From positions 36,845,384-36,909,383 of the forward strand of contig CM055819.1 in NCBI GenBank assembly GCA_029582265.1: a stretch of DNA of 64,000 bases. Reading direction: 5' to 3'. The DNA is from Zoroaster sp. YZ-2022 (lineage: Eukaryota; Echinodermata; Asteroidea; Forcipulatida; Zoroasteridae). The notes under the pieces were generated by a model. It made no database searches. It had not been told where the DNA came from and saw only the letters and a program-made list of their open reading frames with translations. Below are positions 12,717 through 22,861 of this stretch, piece after piece (within the stretch, counting starts at the first letter, position 1; every line of letters starts with the position of its first letter). The translations under genes were made by a program, and so were the position numbers.

Positions 12717-13435
12717 TCACCGTATTAGTGCTTTCCACACTTGTCCATCATTTTCCTCCGTCACCTCACTGGGTTTCATGCCTATGGACCTATGAGTAGA
12801 ATTATTGTACGAGGTCATTAACTTTTGCAACACATCAATATACTTGAAGGTATTGCGGTACGAAAAATATTTCCACATTTTAGTTTTAATTGTTATATTT
12901 AAACATTCGATAACGCTGGCTTTTGTTTCGTTATTCGAGGTGAAAAATTCAATTTGATTTTCTTTAAGAAAACGTTGAAAATCTCGATTCAAAAATTCCG
13001 TGCCCTTATCCGAGTGGACTCTCAAGGGCGCCCTCTTTTCCCCATTAATATTCAAAATAGATTTAAATGCGTCGAGTATAGTTTTACTTTTTTTTATTTT
13101 TCAGAGGTCTCGCCCACGCAAACTTTGAAAATACATCGATACAAGTTAATAAAAATTTATATCCCTTATTATAACGCGAAAGTTTTTGAACATCGCATAA
13201 ATCAATTTGCCATATTTCGTCAATAGCTATGGCAAGAACACGATTTCTTGGAAAACTCCGTTTGTGTAGAGTATACGAGTCTTGGGTTTGTAAAAACTCT
13301 TACTTGTTTACGAGACAACTTGTATATTCCTTCGGCTTTGACTCTTTGATAAAGTTTTTCAACACCACCCAGCCCCGTTTCATTTTCATAGTATAACGTT
13401 TTTAAGTAGTCAAGCCACCCGCTGCGTTTCACCAT
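12717..13435 (-). pseudogene. Retroviral-type integrase of a virus-like / Polinton-type element
   Basis: The N-terminal helical region (LYYENETGLGGVEKLYQR, SRKQVR) is followed by the integrase core with all three acidic motifs visible in separate frames: WQIDLCDV, HSDKGTEF and KASVIECLN, then MWKYF and THRSIGM. The overall form is like integrases of animal Polinton/adintovirus-type elements and the F54H12.3-like transposon proteins. Such enzymes insert element DNA into host chromosomes. Frameshifts occur near 13245 and in an A-run near 13085, and the C-terminal DNA-binding domain is absent. It is the left-most member of a minus-strand array continuing at 16.2-17.0 and 34.7-37.2 kb. Confidence 0.8.
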
Positions 13436-13657
13436 GACGCTGTTTGTTCGTCGAGTTGTTAATCAAATATGAAGCTAATTCATTTATCCCCGCCACTTTT
13501 ATATAAATTTTAATACATAAATAATTTTAAAATACAACCCAAAGGATGAGACTTGACGCAAATATTTCCCTTCATTCATTTTATTTAAAAGTAAACAAAT
13601 ATATTTACAAGTATAAGTTTTAGTTTGTTTAAATTAAGAAAACATTTTTTTTGGTTA

Positions 13658-14320
13658 CCGTATTTTCCTGCGTATAAGACGCGGCTTATCTGACTTTCAA
13701 AGGTACGAAAACGTCACTGCGTCTTATCTAACGGTGCGCCTTATCTGGTGTCGCTTGAGATCAAAGTGATGATTACCGCTTGTGTAACTTTCGGTGGACC
13801 TCAACCTAACAAAGCGGCCGTGTTTTCCAATGAAGGTCGTTAGCGCAAGATTTTCATGCATTCATTCACCGTAAATAATACTCACGAAAGACCTCACTCA
13901 TGTGTGACGTACCAAAAGCAGGAATTCCCTGTTTCTGAAAATAGCATGCCCAACATCGCACGATCGCGCATTTTATCTACAACGCTTTCTAATGACTAAG
14001 TCTCTATGCGATGTGCAGGTTGTCAACTTTTGCCGTGTCTGTTTTTCACCTCGATTATTAATCACAGTGTATTACGCACAACACCGCGGGATCACTTGGG
14101 CCGCAACCAGACTACTTTCCTAGTACGACGCGCGCGCGTGGTGGTGGCGGCGGCATGGTCGTGCTATAGCGCTTCTGGGATGCACTGCACTGCACTACTG
14201 AGCGGTCATGGTGCGCCTTATACGGCGGTGCGCCTTGTACGTTGACACTTTAATCACATTCCCCCGATTCTGGGGTAATGCGCCTTATACACCGAGCGTC
14301 TTATACGCAGGAAAATACGG
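13658..14320. mobile_element. Tc1/mariner-type MITE with TA target duplication
   Basis: The ends are exact inverted repeats beginning CCGTATTTTCCTGCGTATAA, flanked by TA on both sides (13656-13657 and 14321-14322). The interior repeats variants of GCGCCTTAT and has no transposase. It is inserted in the integrase-bearing array. Confidence 0.9.
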
Positions 14321-14728
14321 TACAAACACTTGTTTTGTGCGTTAAAAAAAATCATAAAACAAGTTATAGTTTGCAGACAAAAAATATTTAAAATTATAAA
14401 AACAAAGTAAGAAAACAAAAATTACAACTGCAAATAAATAAAACAATGTTCATTTTACACAGGAACAAAACATTTGGGGAAAAAAGTAAAGAAAACAAAT
14501 TTGTACACTTACAATTAGTAAATTAACCCTTTGGTGCACAGATTAATTTTATTGTTTTAAATGTAAAATACATGTAAAAGGAATAATGCAATTCATTTAA
14601 AAATGGTGCTTGGTGCTTTACCTGATTGAGATACAGATATGAACCTGTGGAATTATTTTTAGCCAAGGGGATAATCTTTCAGAATATGAAAAAAAACAAT
14701 GAAAAAAAACAATGTTTTTATCAACATA

Positions 14729-14742
14729 GTAACCATGGCAAC
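14729..14742. promoter_or_regulatory. RFX X-box-like palindrome
   Basis: GTAACCATGGCAAC matches the symmetric X-box bound by RFX factors. It lies inside the deleted piggyBac element. Confidence 0.55.
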
Positions 14743-14883
14743 GGATTATACTGCATTTTTATGTAAACAAAACAGGCAACAAGGTTGCGTATATCTATCT
14801 AGTGGAGATACAAGTATGGTCCAGTGGAATAAGTTTCAGATAAATATATAACCTTTTAGGATAAAAAAAAAAAAATGAATCTG

Positions 14884-14897
14884 GTTGCCATGGCAAC
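14884..14897. promoter_or_regulatory. RFX X-box palindrome
   Basis: GTTGCCATGGCAAC is a perfect symmetric X-box, the second in this piggyBac element. Confidence 0.6.
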
Positions 14898-15066
14898 AGA
14901 TTATGTGACGTTCTTACTGAACATATATAATGTATAAAGTAAACAAATGAGGAAAATGTGCAGAAAATCATTCGCATTGATCTTACATGTATCTTTGCCA
15001 ATTCTGGTATACAAGTATCAGTCTTGTCATTATTCAGATTGGTAAAAATACAACTATTTGACTCAG

Positions 15067-15080
15067 GTTGCCATGGCAAC
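15067..15080. promoter_or_regulatory. RFX X-box palindrome
   Basis: GTTGCCATGGCAAC recurs a third time in the same element, just downstream on the minus strand of its second coding exon. Confidence 0.6.
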
Positions 15081-16137
15081 AAATTATATTTGACCTTGAT
15101 GCCACGGCCACGGTCACCGCCACGGCCACGACGTCCTCCCCCTCTATCTTTTCCCCTTCCATGTTGACCTTGAATTCCACTTGGGCCAGGTGTGTCACTG
15201 ATGCTTTCCTCATCACTCTCCACATCCATATCCTCTTCCCCCTCCTCTTCATCATCACTGATTTGACTGCCCTGGAAATAGAAATGTTTTTGCAGGATGA
15301 TTCAATGTGCTATTTTCTCAAAAACTTGACACATAAAGTAAACTTATGACTCTATCATTTATATTGCAACTATTATGTCTGTTTATTATAAAAAGCAAAA
15401 ACAAACCCCCACCCCACCCCCCAATAAAACAAACAAAAACAAAAACAAAACAAACCTGATTATCAGCATGAAGATCATCAGCAGTGTGCAAGACCGAATC
15501 CATGGCTGCAGGTTCTCGCCGGACTCGAATGCCTCCATTGCGATTCACGTATGTGTCATAACCATCGTTCACCATGTCATTGTTTTCATCACTTATTTCG
15601 TCTTCTAAATCAGAATCATCTTGAATCTCATCATCTGATATATTTTCAAGGAATTCCAGTGCTTGATCAGGCCCAAAACGAGACGCCATGTTGAGATAAT
15701 AGTCGCTTTTTATCGCAAAATCACAAGGAAAAAAAACAACGTTCAACCATATTTTTCTCGAATTTTTTCGATAGCGCCCCCTATTGAATATCACATCAAA
15801 CGAAAGCTCAACAATTGCTCTAAACAACCGAATGAGGGCGGTATATATGGGGACCGTAGTTTTTGAGTTATGACCACTTATCAAAGTCCAAATTGAACGT
15901 GTTTTTGGTGGTCGCTAGCGACCGCTGTGTGCACCAAAGGGTTAACAAACGAGTAAAATTAAGAAAAAGCAAATTAAAAAAACAAAAAAAAATGGATTAG
16001 AAAACAATTTCTACAATTACATGGTATCGGGAAGAACAGAAAATTAATAAAATGAATGGTACATTCACGAAATGATTTTAAAAAAAATCAAACTTCAGAA
16101 GAAAAAAATTAAGGAACCAATTTATTATTTACAGGAA

Positions 16138-16200
16138 AAGATGAAAACGAGTTGAAGCACTAAACAACGTAGTGCTTCAACTCGTCTATGTTTTCATCTT
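16138..16200. repeat. Hairpin overlapping the 3' end of a small gene
   Basis: The arms CGAGTTGAAGCACTA (16148-16162) and its complement (16170-16184), extended by AAGATGAAAAC / GTTTTCATCTT, could fold into a long stem. It spans the last codons and the stop of the minus-strand gene ending at 16160. Confidence 0.6.
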
Positions 16201-16971
16201 CTGTCAAATCTACGAATAAAAATTCGTTAAAAATTACAGCTGAAATATCTTCGTAACGATAGCGGGATCTTAGAAATCTGCTGGCTCTCACTCTTCCGAG
16301 CCAGTGGTGCAAACAGACCCCGCTATCTTTACGAAGATCATTTAGCATTTCGTGAATGTACCATTCATAAAGCGTAGAGGGATCTTCCATCACACATGAG
16401 TGCTGCGTCTGTGAGGGGTGGTCGACGGAACACCCAAAGCAGTGCGCCTTAACATAGAGCGGCAATAAAATTCTTAAAAACATAGCTACGTGGGCAAACA
16501 AATTTCCTCGGGCCTCTGCCTCAGGGTCTAAAGAGATGTAACCGTCATCTAGCGAAGGGGAATACGGTACAGGCGACTCCGGTACTACATTTGACGCCAC
16601 ACTCGCGGGGGCAGAGATGTCCTCAAACACTGAACTCTCAAATGAGATCTCCGATCCTATGAAAATAAAATAAAAATAAATAAATTAAAAAAACGAGTTA
16701 TATTGAGTATCTTTGAAATAAAAGCATTTGAATTCAGCGCATTCATTATTAATACATTGTTTCGAAAACAAAACTGGGAGGTGAGAGGCGGTGTGGTTCG
16801 AACACATCATCTAATAATTCAGATTCTACGAAATAAAAAAATGAAACTTCTGTTAACCATCGTTGAATATTCTGAGTATCATCGGAATCTAATGTTTTTA
16901 CTAGCCAAAAAAAAAAGAAAAAAAAACTTACCGTATTCTGACCCCGTCAGGGTGATAATTTCGTCCTCCAT
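16160..16971 (-). CDS. Small Cys/His-rich protein of the virus-like array, two exons
   Basis: A short exon with ATG at 16971 (MEDEIITLTGSEYG) ends at a GTAAG donor near 16930. The next exon starts after a TTTTCATAG acceptor near 16656 and is open to a stop at 16160. Its most distinctive segment is CFGCSVDHPSQTQHSC, a compact Cys/His motif that may bind zinc. No function is known to me. I have seen this type of protein near integrase-type elements in invertebrates, but I cannot verify that here. The 5' exon is cut upstream of its ATG by the 17.7-kb insertion. When the insert and one TA are disregarded, an open frame continues into the sequence at 34723 and beyond. Confidence 0.55.
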
Positions 16972-16980
16972 CACCTTCTT

Positions 16981-17079
16981 ATGGTGGCCCTGAAGGGACA
17001 TCAAACATATATATTTACGTGAATATTTACGTAAATATTCACGGTTTTTGCCCCAAATCGCAAAAATTCACGTAAATAA
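16981..17079 (+). repeat. Left terminal inverted repeat of the 17.7-kb element
   Basis: It pairs with 34627-34722. The inner part is AT-rich and made of overlapping palindromes of the form ACGTGAATATTTACGTAAAT. Confidence 0.8.
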
Positions 17080-17639
17080 AACAATTACTTTATCCTGAAA
17101 AAGGGTACAAACAACTTACGTTTGAATCAAGTTGCAAGGAAGCTGTGGGAGCCTACAATATATGGAAACAAGAAAAGATGTGTTAGTAAAACACAAATGC
17201 CCCTTAGTAAACTGTTCCTGCAACCTGGATGTTGCCCTTTTACATGAAATTCCATTAGAGCTATTCTGTGGATGACCTTTGACCTTGGGCCCAACATTCA
17301 ATAAGCTTTTGTGAGGTACATGTACCCTGAATAATACACAAAGAAAATTAAGTCTCGTTAGTATTTACTGAGTTATTGAGGTAACACAATTTCTTTTGTT
17401 TTAGCCATAATGACCATGATATATGTACCCCACATTCGATAGACTTCTGCTTTGTACCAAGACCAATCCACAAACCAAATTTCATGTTGAATTTCTAAGT
17501 ATGTCTAGTTAATGACAACATTGATTTTGTTTTAGCCATAATGACATTGACTGGGGTCCTACATGCACCAAATTTAATAGTCTTCTACTGTCTTTGTACA
17601 TGTACCAAGACTGTTTCTTGAAATTCAAACTGTAATTGT

Positions 17640-18220
17640 TGAGTTATTGAATGACGTCAAAAGTCACACAACACACAGTTGTGCATTATCACATGTCCGA
17701 GTACTTCTATTGTTCATATTGTTGTTAGACTTTAACTTTCTGGAGAAAACTTTATTGGTTTTGTACACAAGTGGCTACACCAGAGAACAAAGAACCGGCG
17801 ACAGAGAACACATTGTCCCTTTTGTAAAATGTCCTCTATACAAGAGCACACATACACGAATTAAAGGACATGGCGGTATGCCCATTCGGCAGTCGTACAT
17901 GTCATACACACACAAAATTTAAGTCCCAGTTAATACATGACTTAAAGCATCATTCTTTACATGATACAATGCTCGTATTGTTTCTCTTCTGGCACCTAGT
18001 TTTTTTTGTGCTTTTTTTTTTACTGTACTGTATTGTATTGTTGTTGTCTTGTTCTTGTGTCTTTTTCCTATGTAGTTTATCTTAAATTAATTTGTTTATT
18101 GTTTCTCTAACTTTGGTATATTCTGTAAAGTTGTATTTTTTTAAAGTTCTCTTTTGCCTCAGTGGAGGCCGTATAGGGAAATAAAATTCATTGTCATTGT
18201 CATTGTCATTGTCTTCAATG
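17640..18220 (+). mobile_element. 5'-truncated CR1/L2-like LINE 3' end
   Basis: The segment ends with GGCCGTATAGGGAAATAAAA and then a TCATTG hexamer repeated about four times, typical of CR1-group LINE tails. A short upstream coding remnant reads VPFVKCPLY. It lies within the 17.7-kb insert and is the only plus-strand element there that I recognise. Confidence 0.6.
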
Positions 18221-19509
18221 CATGACAAATTACAGGTACTGAGGTGGTATGCAGCTGTTGTGGTGATGGTGGTTGCTATAAGGTTCAGTAAAGAAGACTA
18301 TAAATGTGACCTGCTCCCACAAAATGAGCATAAAGTCGGAAATTCTCAAAGTTTAGATTTTTGTATTTCTGAAATCTGTAGACCAAGAGCTTTCCAATGG
18401 TATATAACACTTGGGGGTATCGCACTCAAAAAGAAAGTTACAACCTTAGAAAGGCACGGAGTCTACACAAATTATACAAAATAGTTTTGGAGATAATAGC
18501 CTTTAAACTTTTGTACAAGAAAACAACACCAAATAATGCAACACATACAAAAGGTAGGTTTTTTTTCCTTAACAACGACCATGTTATGATCAATATTTTC
18601 ACTTCAAATTTTCAGGAAATACAAAAAATGACATTAGCAATGAAATACGTAAACAAAATAATAACTTCAATGGATATTAAGACCTTATTTGCATATTTAA
18701 TTACAGTATTTTTATCACTATTCTGGACCATAAAATATTGAAATGCAGAAGTTTTGAATACTTTGAAATAATGTAAACTGACAGAGAATCCAAAGCTTTT
18801 ACATACGAATAGTGAATCATATCATTACATGTATTAATCAAGCATTGATAATGTAGAAGAAACGTAATTATACATTTTAAAGGAGCAGTCGTTTCACTGA
18901 AAATGTATTGTAATTTTTCTCAATTGTGGGCAGTTCAGTTGAGCAGTTAGCTGTCCATGGTTGCATTCTCTCCTTTGCAATTAGAACAGCGCACTGTATT
19001 AACAAGTTTGATTTTTTTTTAAATAAAAGCAAATGAACATGATAGCTCAAACAAACATACACAACTTGTTGAATATGTTTAAGTTTTCTCAGAGCATGGT
19101 TAAGGTTAAAGGGGCAGTTATAGAAATAAACAAACATGTTAATCATAGCTAACCTTCTACATACATGAATTAATGTAACTCTATGTCCTTATTTGTCTTG
19201 CTAAAAGTAGTAAGTACTATGAAAACACACTTTAATTAAAAATAATTAATACATACTTAAAGGGGCAGTATCTGTTACCTTCACGACAGTCCATAAACTT
19301 ACATTTTATTGTATTTTATGCTATGTATTCATTTCAGCAAATAGGAAACGATGCTTATACAAATGTAATGTTGTTTTCCTTTATTCCCTTTCACTTAAAA
19401 ATTACATTGTTTAAATTTAAAGAAAAGTTGAAGCAGCAGTCAGATCGTAATGCTGAATATTGACGACCTTTATCAATGTACAAAAACCTTGAATGGAAAC
19501 CACTCTGAA
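18221..19509. other. AT-rich spacer, nothing convincing
   Basis: No exon with good borders was recognised. Several copies of TTAAAGGGGCAGT-like motifs occur (for example near 19257) but without paired ends. Confidence 0.4.
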
Positions 19510-20791
19510 TTAACATAACTGAAGTGTTAAAAACCTCCATACTGACGATTTCGTCTCGGATGAAGGAAGTAGACGTACCCTTGGGTCCTGGCACTTCACC
19601 CCACTGACACGACCAGGTATCACCAACGCATGCTCCTTGGCATAGGAGCTGATGAACTGGACCACCCGCTCGATGTCCTTTACCGTCAGAGCTTTTCTAT
19701 TAAACCTCCTTCCTCCAGACTTGATCTTATGGGGGGCAGCTCCTTCTTGTCTATAGTGCTTGGCAAGGCTCATTAGCAAATTGCTTGAAATGCTGAAATA
19801 CAATTTAAGAAAATGTTACTAATTTTAATTTCTATTTTCAAATACAATGATAGCCTAAGCCACCACGTCTTGCATGTACACGTCAAACTCCGAGCAGCCT
19901 ATGTTTAGAGTAACATAAACATGTAATATTCATCTGAACAAGAATTCGCGCAATATAAATGCAATAATTATTATAGTTGCGATAATCGCAGCTATAGTTA
20001 TTATTACAAGTTTATGACTACAGTTTTAAAAAGGCTAGGTTATATATTTTAAAATATATTGCTTGTTTACTTAAAATGTTGTGCATTTCGGGTTTCAGGG
20101 CAAATTCGTTTCTGAAAATGAATATTTTTAATAAAATAAATAGAGGCCTAACGTTAGGTATGCCAATAACAATTTAAAATAATAACTTACTGGTGCATGA
20201 ATAAGAAGGTTTCACGGCAGACATTGACCCCCTCAACCAGGTATTGAGCTCTCGACCTTTTTCTTACTTGTTGCCTTGGCCGCTTCTTGCAAGTGGTAGT
20301 TGCCGAATTGTTCAGTGTGGTGCTGATTTTACCCAGCAGAAACATCTTCTTCTCTGCCTTTGTGAGGGAAGCGTCACTCATCTGAGCTCGAAGTTTGATG
20401 ACAAAGTCTTCGTCAAACTGCAGTATGCAGCGTTTCTTCCGGCACCGGCATTTATTGAATTTTCGGACTTTCGTCAATTCCTCTTCAGCATCGGGCTAAA
20501 CCCAATCATCCATTCCAACGGCATCAACAATGTCCCGAGCAGGATTTTCGGTAACGACAGGCTCGTTGTCACTGTCAATTTCCATTGCTTGACGCTTTCA
20601 TGGCTGCCTTCCCCGTCCGTATCGGCGTCGCTATCATCGGCATCCGAGTCGGAAGTTTCGGCTCGTCTTGAGTCCGACAAAGTGTCATGAAAAACTCTGT
20701 AAAAACTCCCAAGCGTATCATTGTCAGCAGCATTGAGCCCAAGAATAACAGCATCATTAAGGGCACTCGTTATTCTGTTCTTATCGGCCAT
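19510..20791 (-). pseudogene. Family-C protein (RCRKKRC family), two exons
   Basis: Exon 1 starts MADKNRITSALNDAV at 20791, passes an Asp/Ser-rich acidic region, and reaches KCRCRKKRC with a following FLFMHQ. It ends at a GTAAGT donor after 20191. Exon 2 starts at 19792 in matching phase and encodes LAKHYRQEG, VVQFISSYAKEHALVIPGRV and LLPSSETKSSVW. I recognise the pattern as a widely repeated invertebrate protein family without an assigned function. The protein is cut after SSVW. Lesions are a frameshift near 20595 and an in-frame TAG just before the Cys-rich motif (near 20497). Confidence 0.6.
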
Positions 20792-21904
20792 TTTCTGTTA
20801 TTGTTGTATTAAAAAGCGCACAAGAAAACCGCACATGTTTTGTAAAACGTGTACTGTTAACCATACAGTTTCACACTGCCGCGGCGGCCGAGTCAACAAA
20901 TCACATCGCTGCACGGCGCATGCGCACGTGAACACGTGGTAGGTTTAAGCGAATCACAGCACTCAAAACGGCAAGGCATAGCAACAAGGCTCCTTGTTTA
21001 CGTCGATGACAACCTTAGTATTCTTATTGTAACTCTTTATTGAATGAACGGTCAGAGGTCATGTTGCTAAAAATAAACAGGCCACGTCTTCAGCTTTCGG
21101 ACGATACCAAACATACATAGGGCGGTTTTTTAGAACAGGGTGAACATCGGGAAGAATTTCGTCTTTGTTTACGTCTTTGTCTTTGGATTTGGATTTCTGA
21201 TACATCACAACAAAAGTCATCAACAAAATCGACTTAAAAACACACTTTTTTATTTTCAGATCCGACTAAAATTTGAAGAATTGCTAAAGGGATATATACA
21301 GATGCGAAATAACCCCAAAACAAAAAATTGACCACCCATTAAAATTTTGACTTTGGCCCGCTGCACTGTGAAATGGCAATGTGCGACTTGACGCTCATTT
21401 TATGGGAGCAGGTCACAAATGTATGTAGAGGCCATGGGTTTATATCACCCCCTTTAATTTTTTGTTCCATTATGTTTTGGTTTTACATTGTTGACTACTG
21501 TTTCATGCAAGTTATAAGCTGGTGTGCTCCAACATGAAACAGCAGTTGAGTTATGCAACACCCTGGAGATAGAAAACTGGTGAGTTGGCACTCAATGCCC
21601 CTGGCCCTTCAAGCCATTCTTTTATCTGATGACTCGACTGGAAGAAAGCATTGTTTGTACAGAAATCCAAACTCACAAGTCTCTTTTGTCTTTTCTTCTG
21701 CAGTCATTTAATGTACCCCTGGAGGTGAGGTCATCTCCTTCACCTTGGGCGGGCAGCGTGTAGTTATACACAAAAGTCTTTTGTGATGGCTTTTCATCTT
21801 TCTTTTCTAGATGAACACCTCAATTTCAGTTATGGTTATACAAAGCATAATAACTGATTACACAGAGTGCATAGCACCCTCAGTAGACAGTGTTCAATCC
21901 TTAC

Positions 21905-22080
21905 CCTACTCACCTTAACTTTCTTTGACTTGTGTTTAGTTAGGAGATACAGGCGGATTCTCTTTGTCTTGCAGTATTCCACATAATTTTGGATAGTGAA
22001 AGGGACACGCTTACCATCCAAAAGTAACAACTCATCTGAGACTGGATCACCGACATAATTATAGGGACCGCACATGAATT
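21905..22080 (-). other. Possible orphan coding exon
   Basis: The minus-strand reading GPYNYVGDPVSDELL ... RIRLYLLTKHK runs to a GTGAGT donor near 21913. The composition is protein-like and it lies among same-strand exons. It may be a 3' exon of family B copy B3 or of the SAM gene; neither link is proven. Confidence 0.4.
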
Positions 22081-22296
22081 TTGAGAATTCTTTTAAGTTG
22101 TTTCAAACCTGCCTTTCTGGAATGAGTGATTGAGTCCGATTACAGTCCTCTTTGAATGGGGTCAATAGGTGGCTCGGTTGCGAAGTTATGACCATTTAAA
22201 TATTTTTGAATTGTCTATTGTGTAGCCATTTCCCTATGCATTCAACTGTTTTGTTTTAGCCCAATATTGATTGTTTACATCTAGTTTTCATAGTAA

Positions 22297-22840
22297 ACAA
22301 AGTAGTAAACAAAATCAAATTGATATAAATTCCAAACTGTAAGTCGTTAGATCTCCAAATTTTGTATACATGTTACTAATTAGTTGTTCTTTGCGATCAC
22401 GCATCAACGCAATCTTGGGCATAAACAATGGTTGCCATGGTAACGACAATAACAAATTGTTTATTTTGAATTTATAAACAATTTAAGATAAGGCAATGAG
22501 ATTATAAATACTCAGATATTGTGTACAACATGTATTAACTTTATTGACTCAAACAAATGCGACTCACGATGCTCTGTATTTGATATATTACTTGTTTAAT
22601 TTGTTTACCTCGTTAAAATTTGTATTTTTGAGGAAAACAGCAGTAAACAAAGTAGTAAACAAAATCAAATTGATATAAATTCCAAACTGCAAGTCGTAAG
22701 ATCTCCAAATTTTGTATACAGGTTACTAATTAGTTGTTCTTCGCGATCACACATTAACACAATCTCTGGCATAAACAGTGGTTGCCATGGTAACAGCAAT
22801 ACCAAATTGTTTGTTTTCTGCTGATTTACAAACATTTTAA
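22297..22840. repeat. Two direct repeats of ~200 bp, 348 bp apart
   Basis: The block starting AAACAAAGTAGTAAACAAAA at 22297 recurs at 22645 with few differences. Each copy includes an RFX-type palindrome (22431-22444 and 22781-22794, both GTTGCCATGGTAAC). Confidence 0.8.
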
Positions 22841-22861
22841 GATTAGATTCAGTACCCAGTT

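Larger units (their letters stand above)
14527..15941 (-). mobile_element. Internally deleted piggyBac element, TTAA-flanked
   Basis: The element begins CCCTTTGGTGCACAG and ends CTGTGTGCACCAAAGGG, with TTAA at 14523-14526 and 15942-15945. On the minus strand it encodes an N-terminal exon (MASRFGPDQALEFLENISDD) and a second exon with an acidic stretch and a GRGGDRGRG run. These look like the start of a piggyBac transposase without any catalytic core. The exons are joined by a GT-AG intron. It is therefore non-autonomous. Three RFX-type palindromes lie inside it. Confidence 0.88.

Noticed and set aside
14006..14245. ORF inside the Tc1/mariner-type MITE
   Set aside because: Low-complexity, no transposase motif, and spans the repetitive interior of a non-coding MITE.
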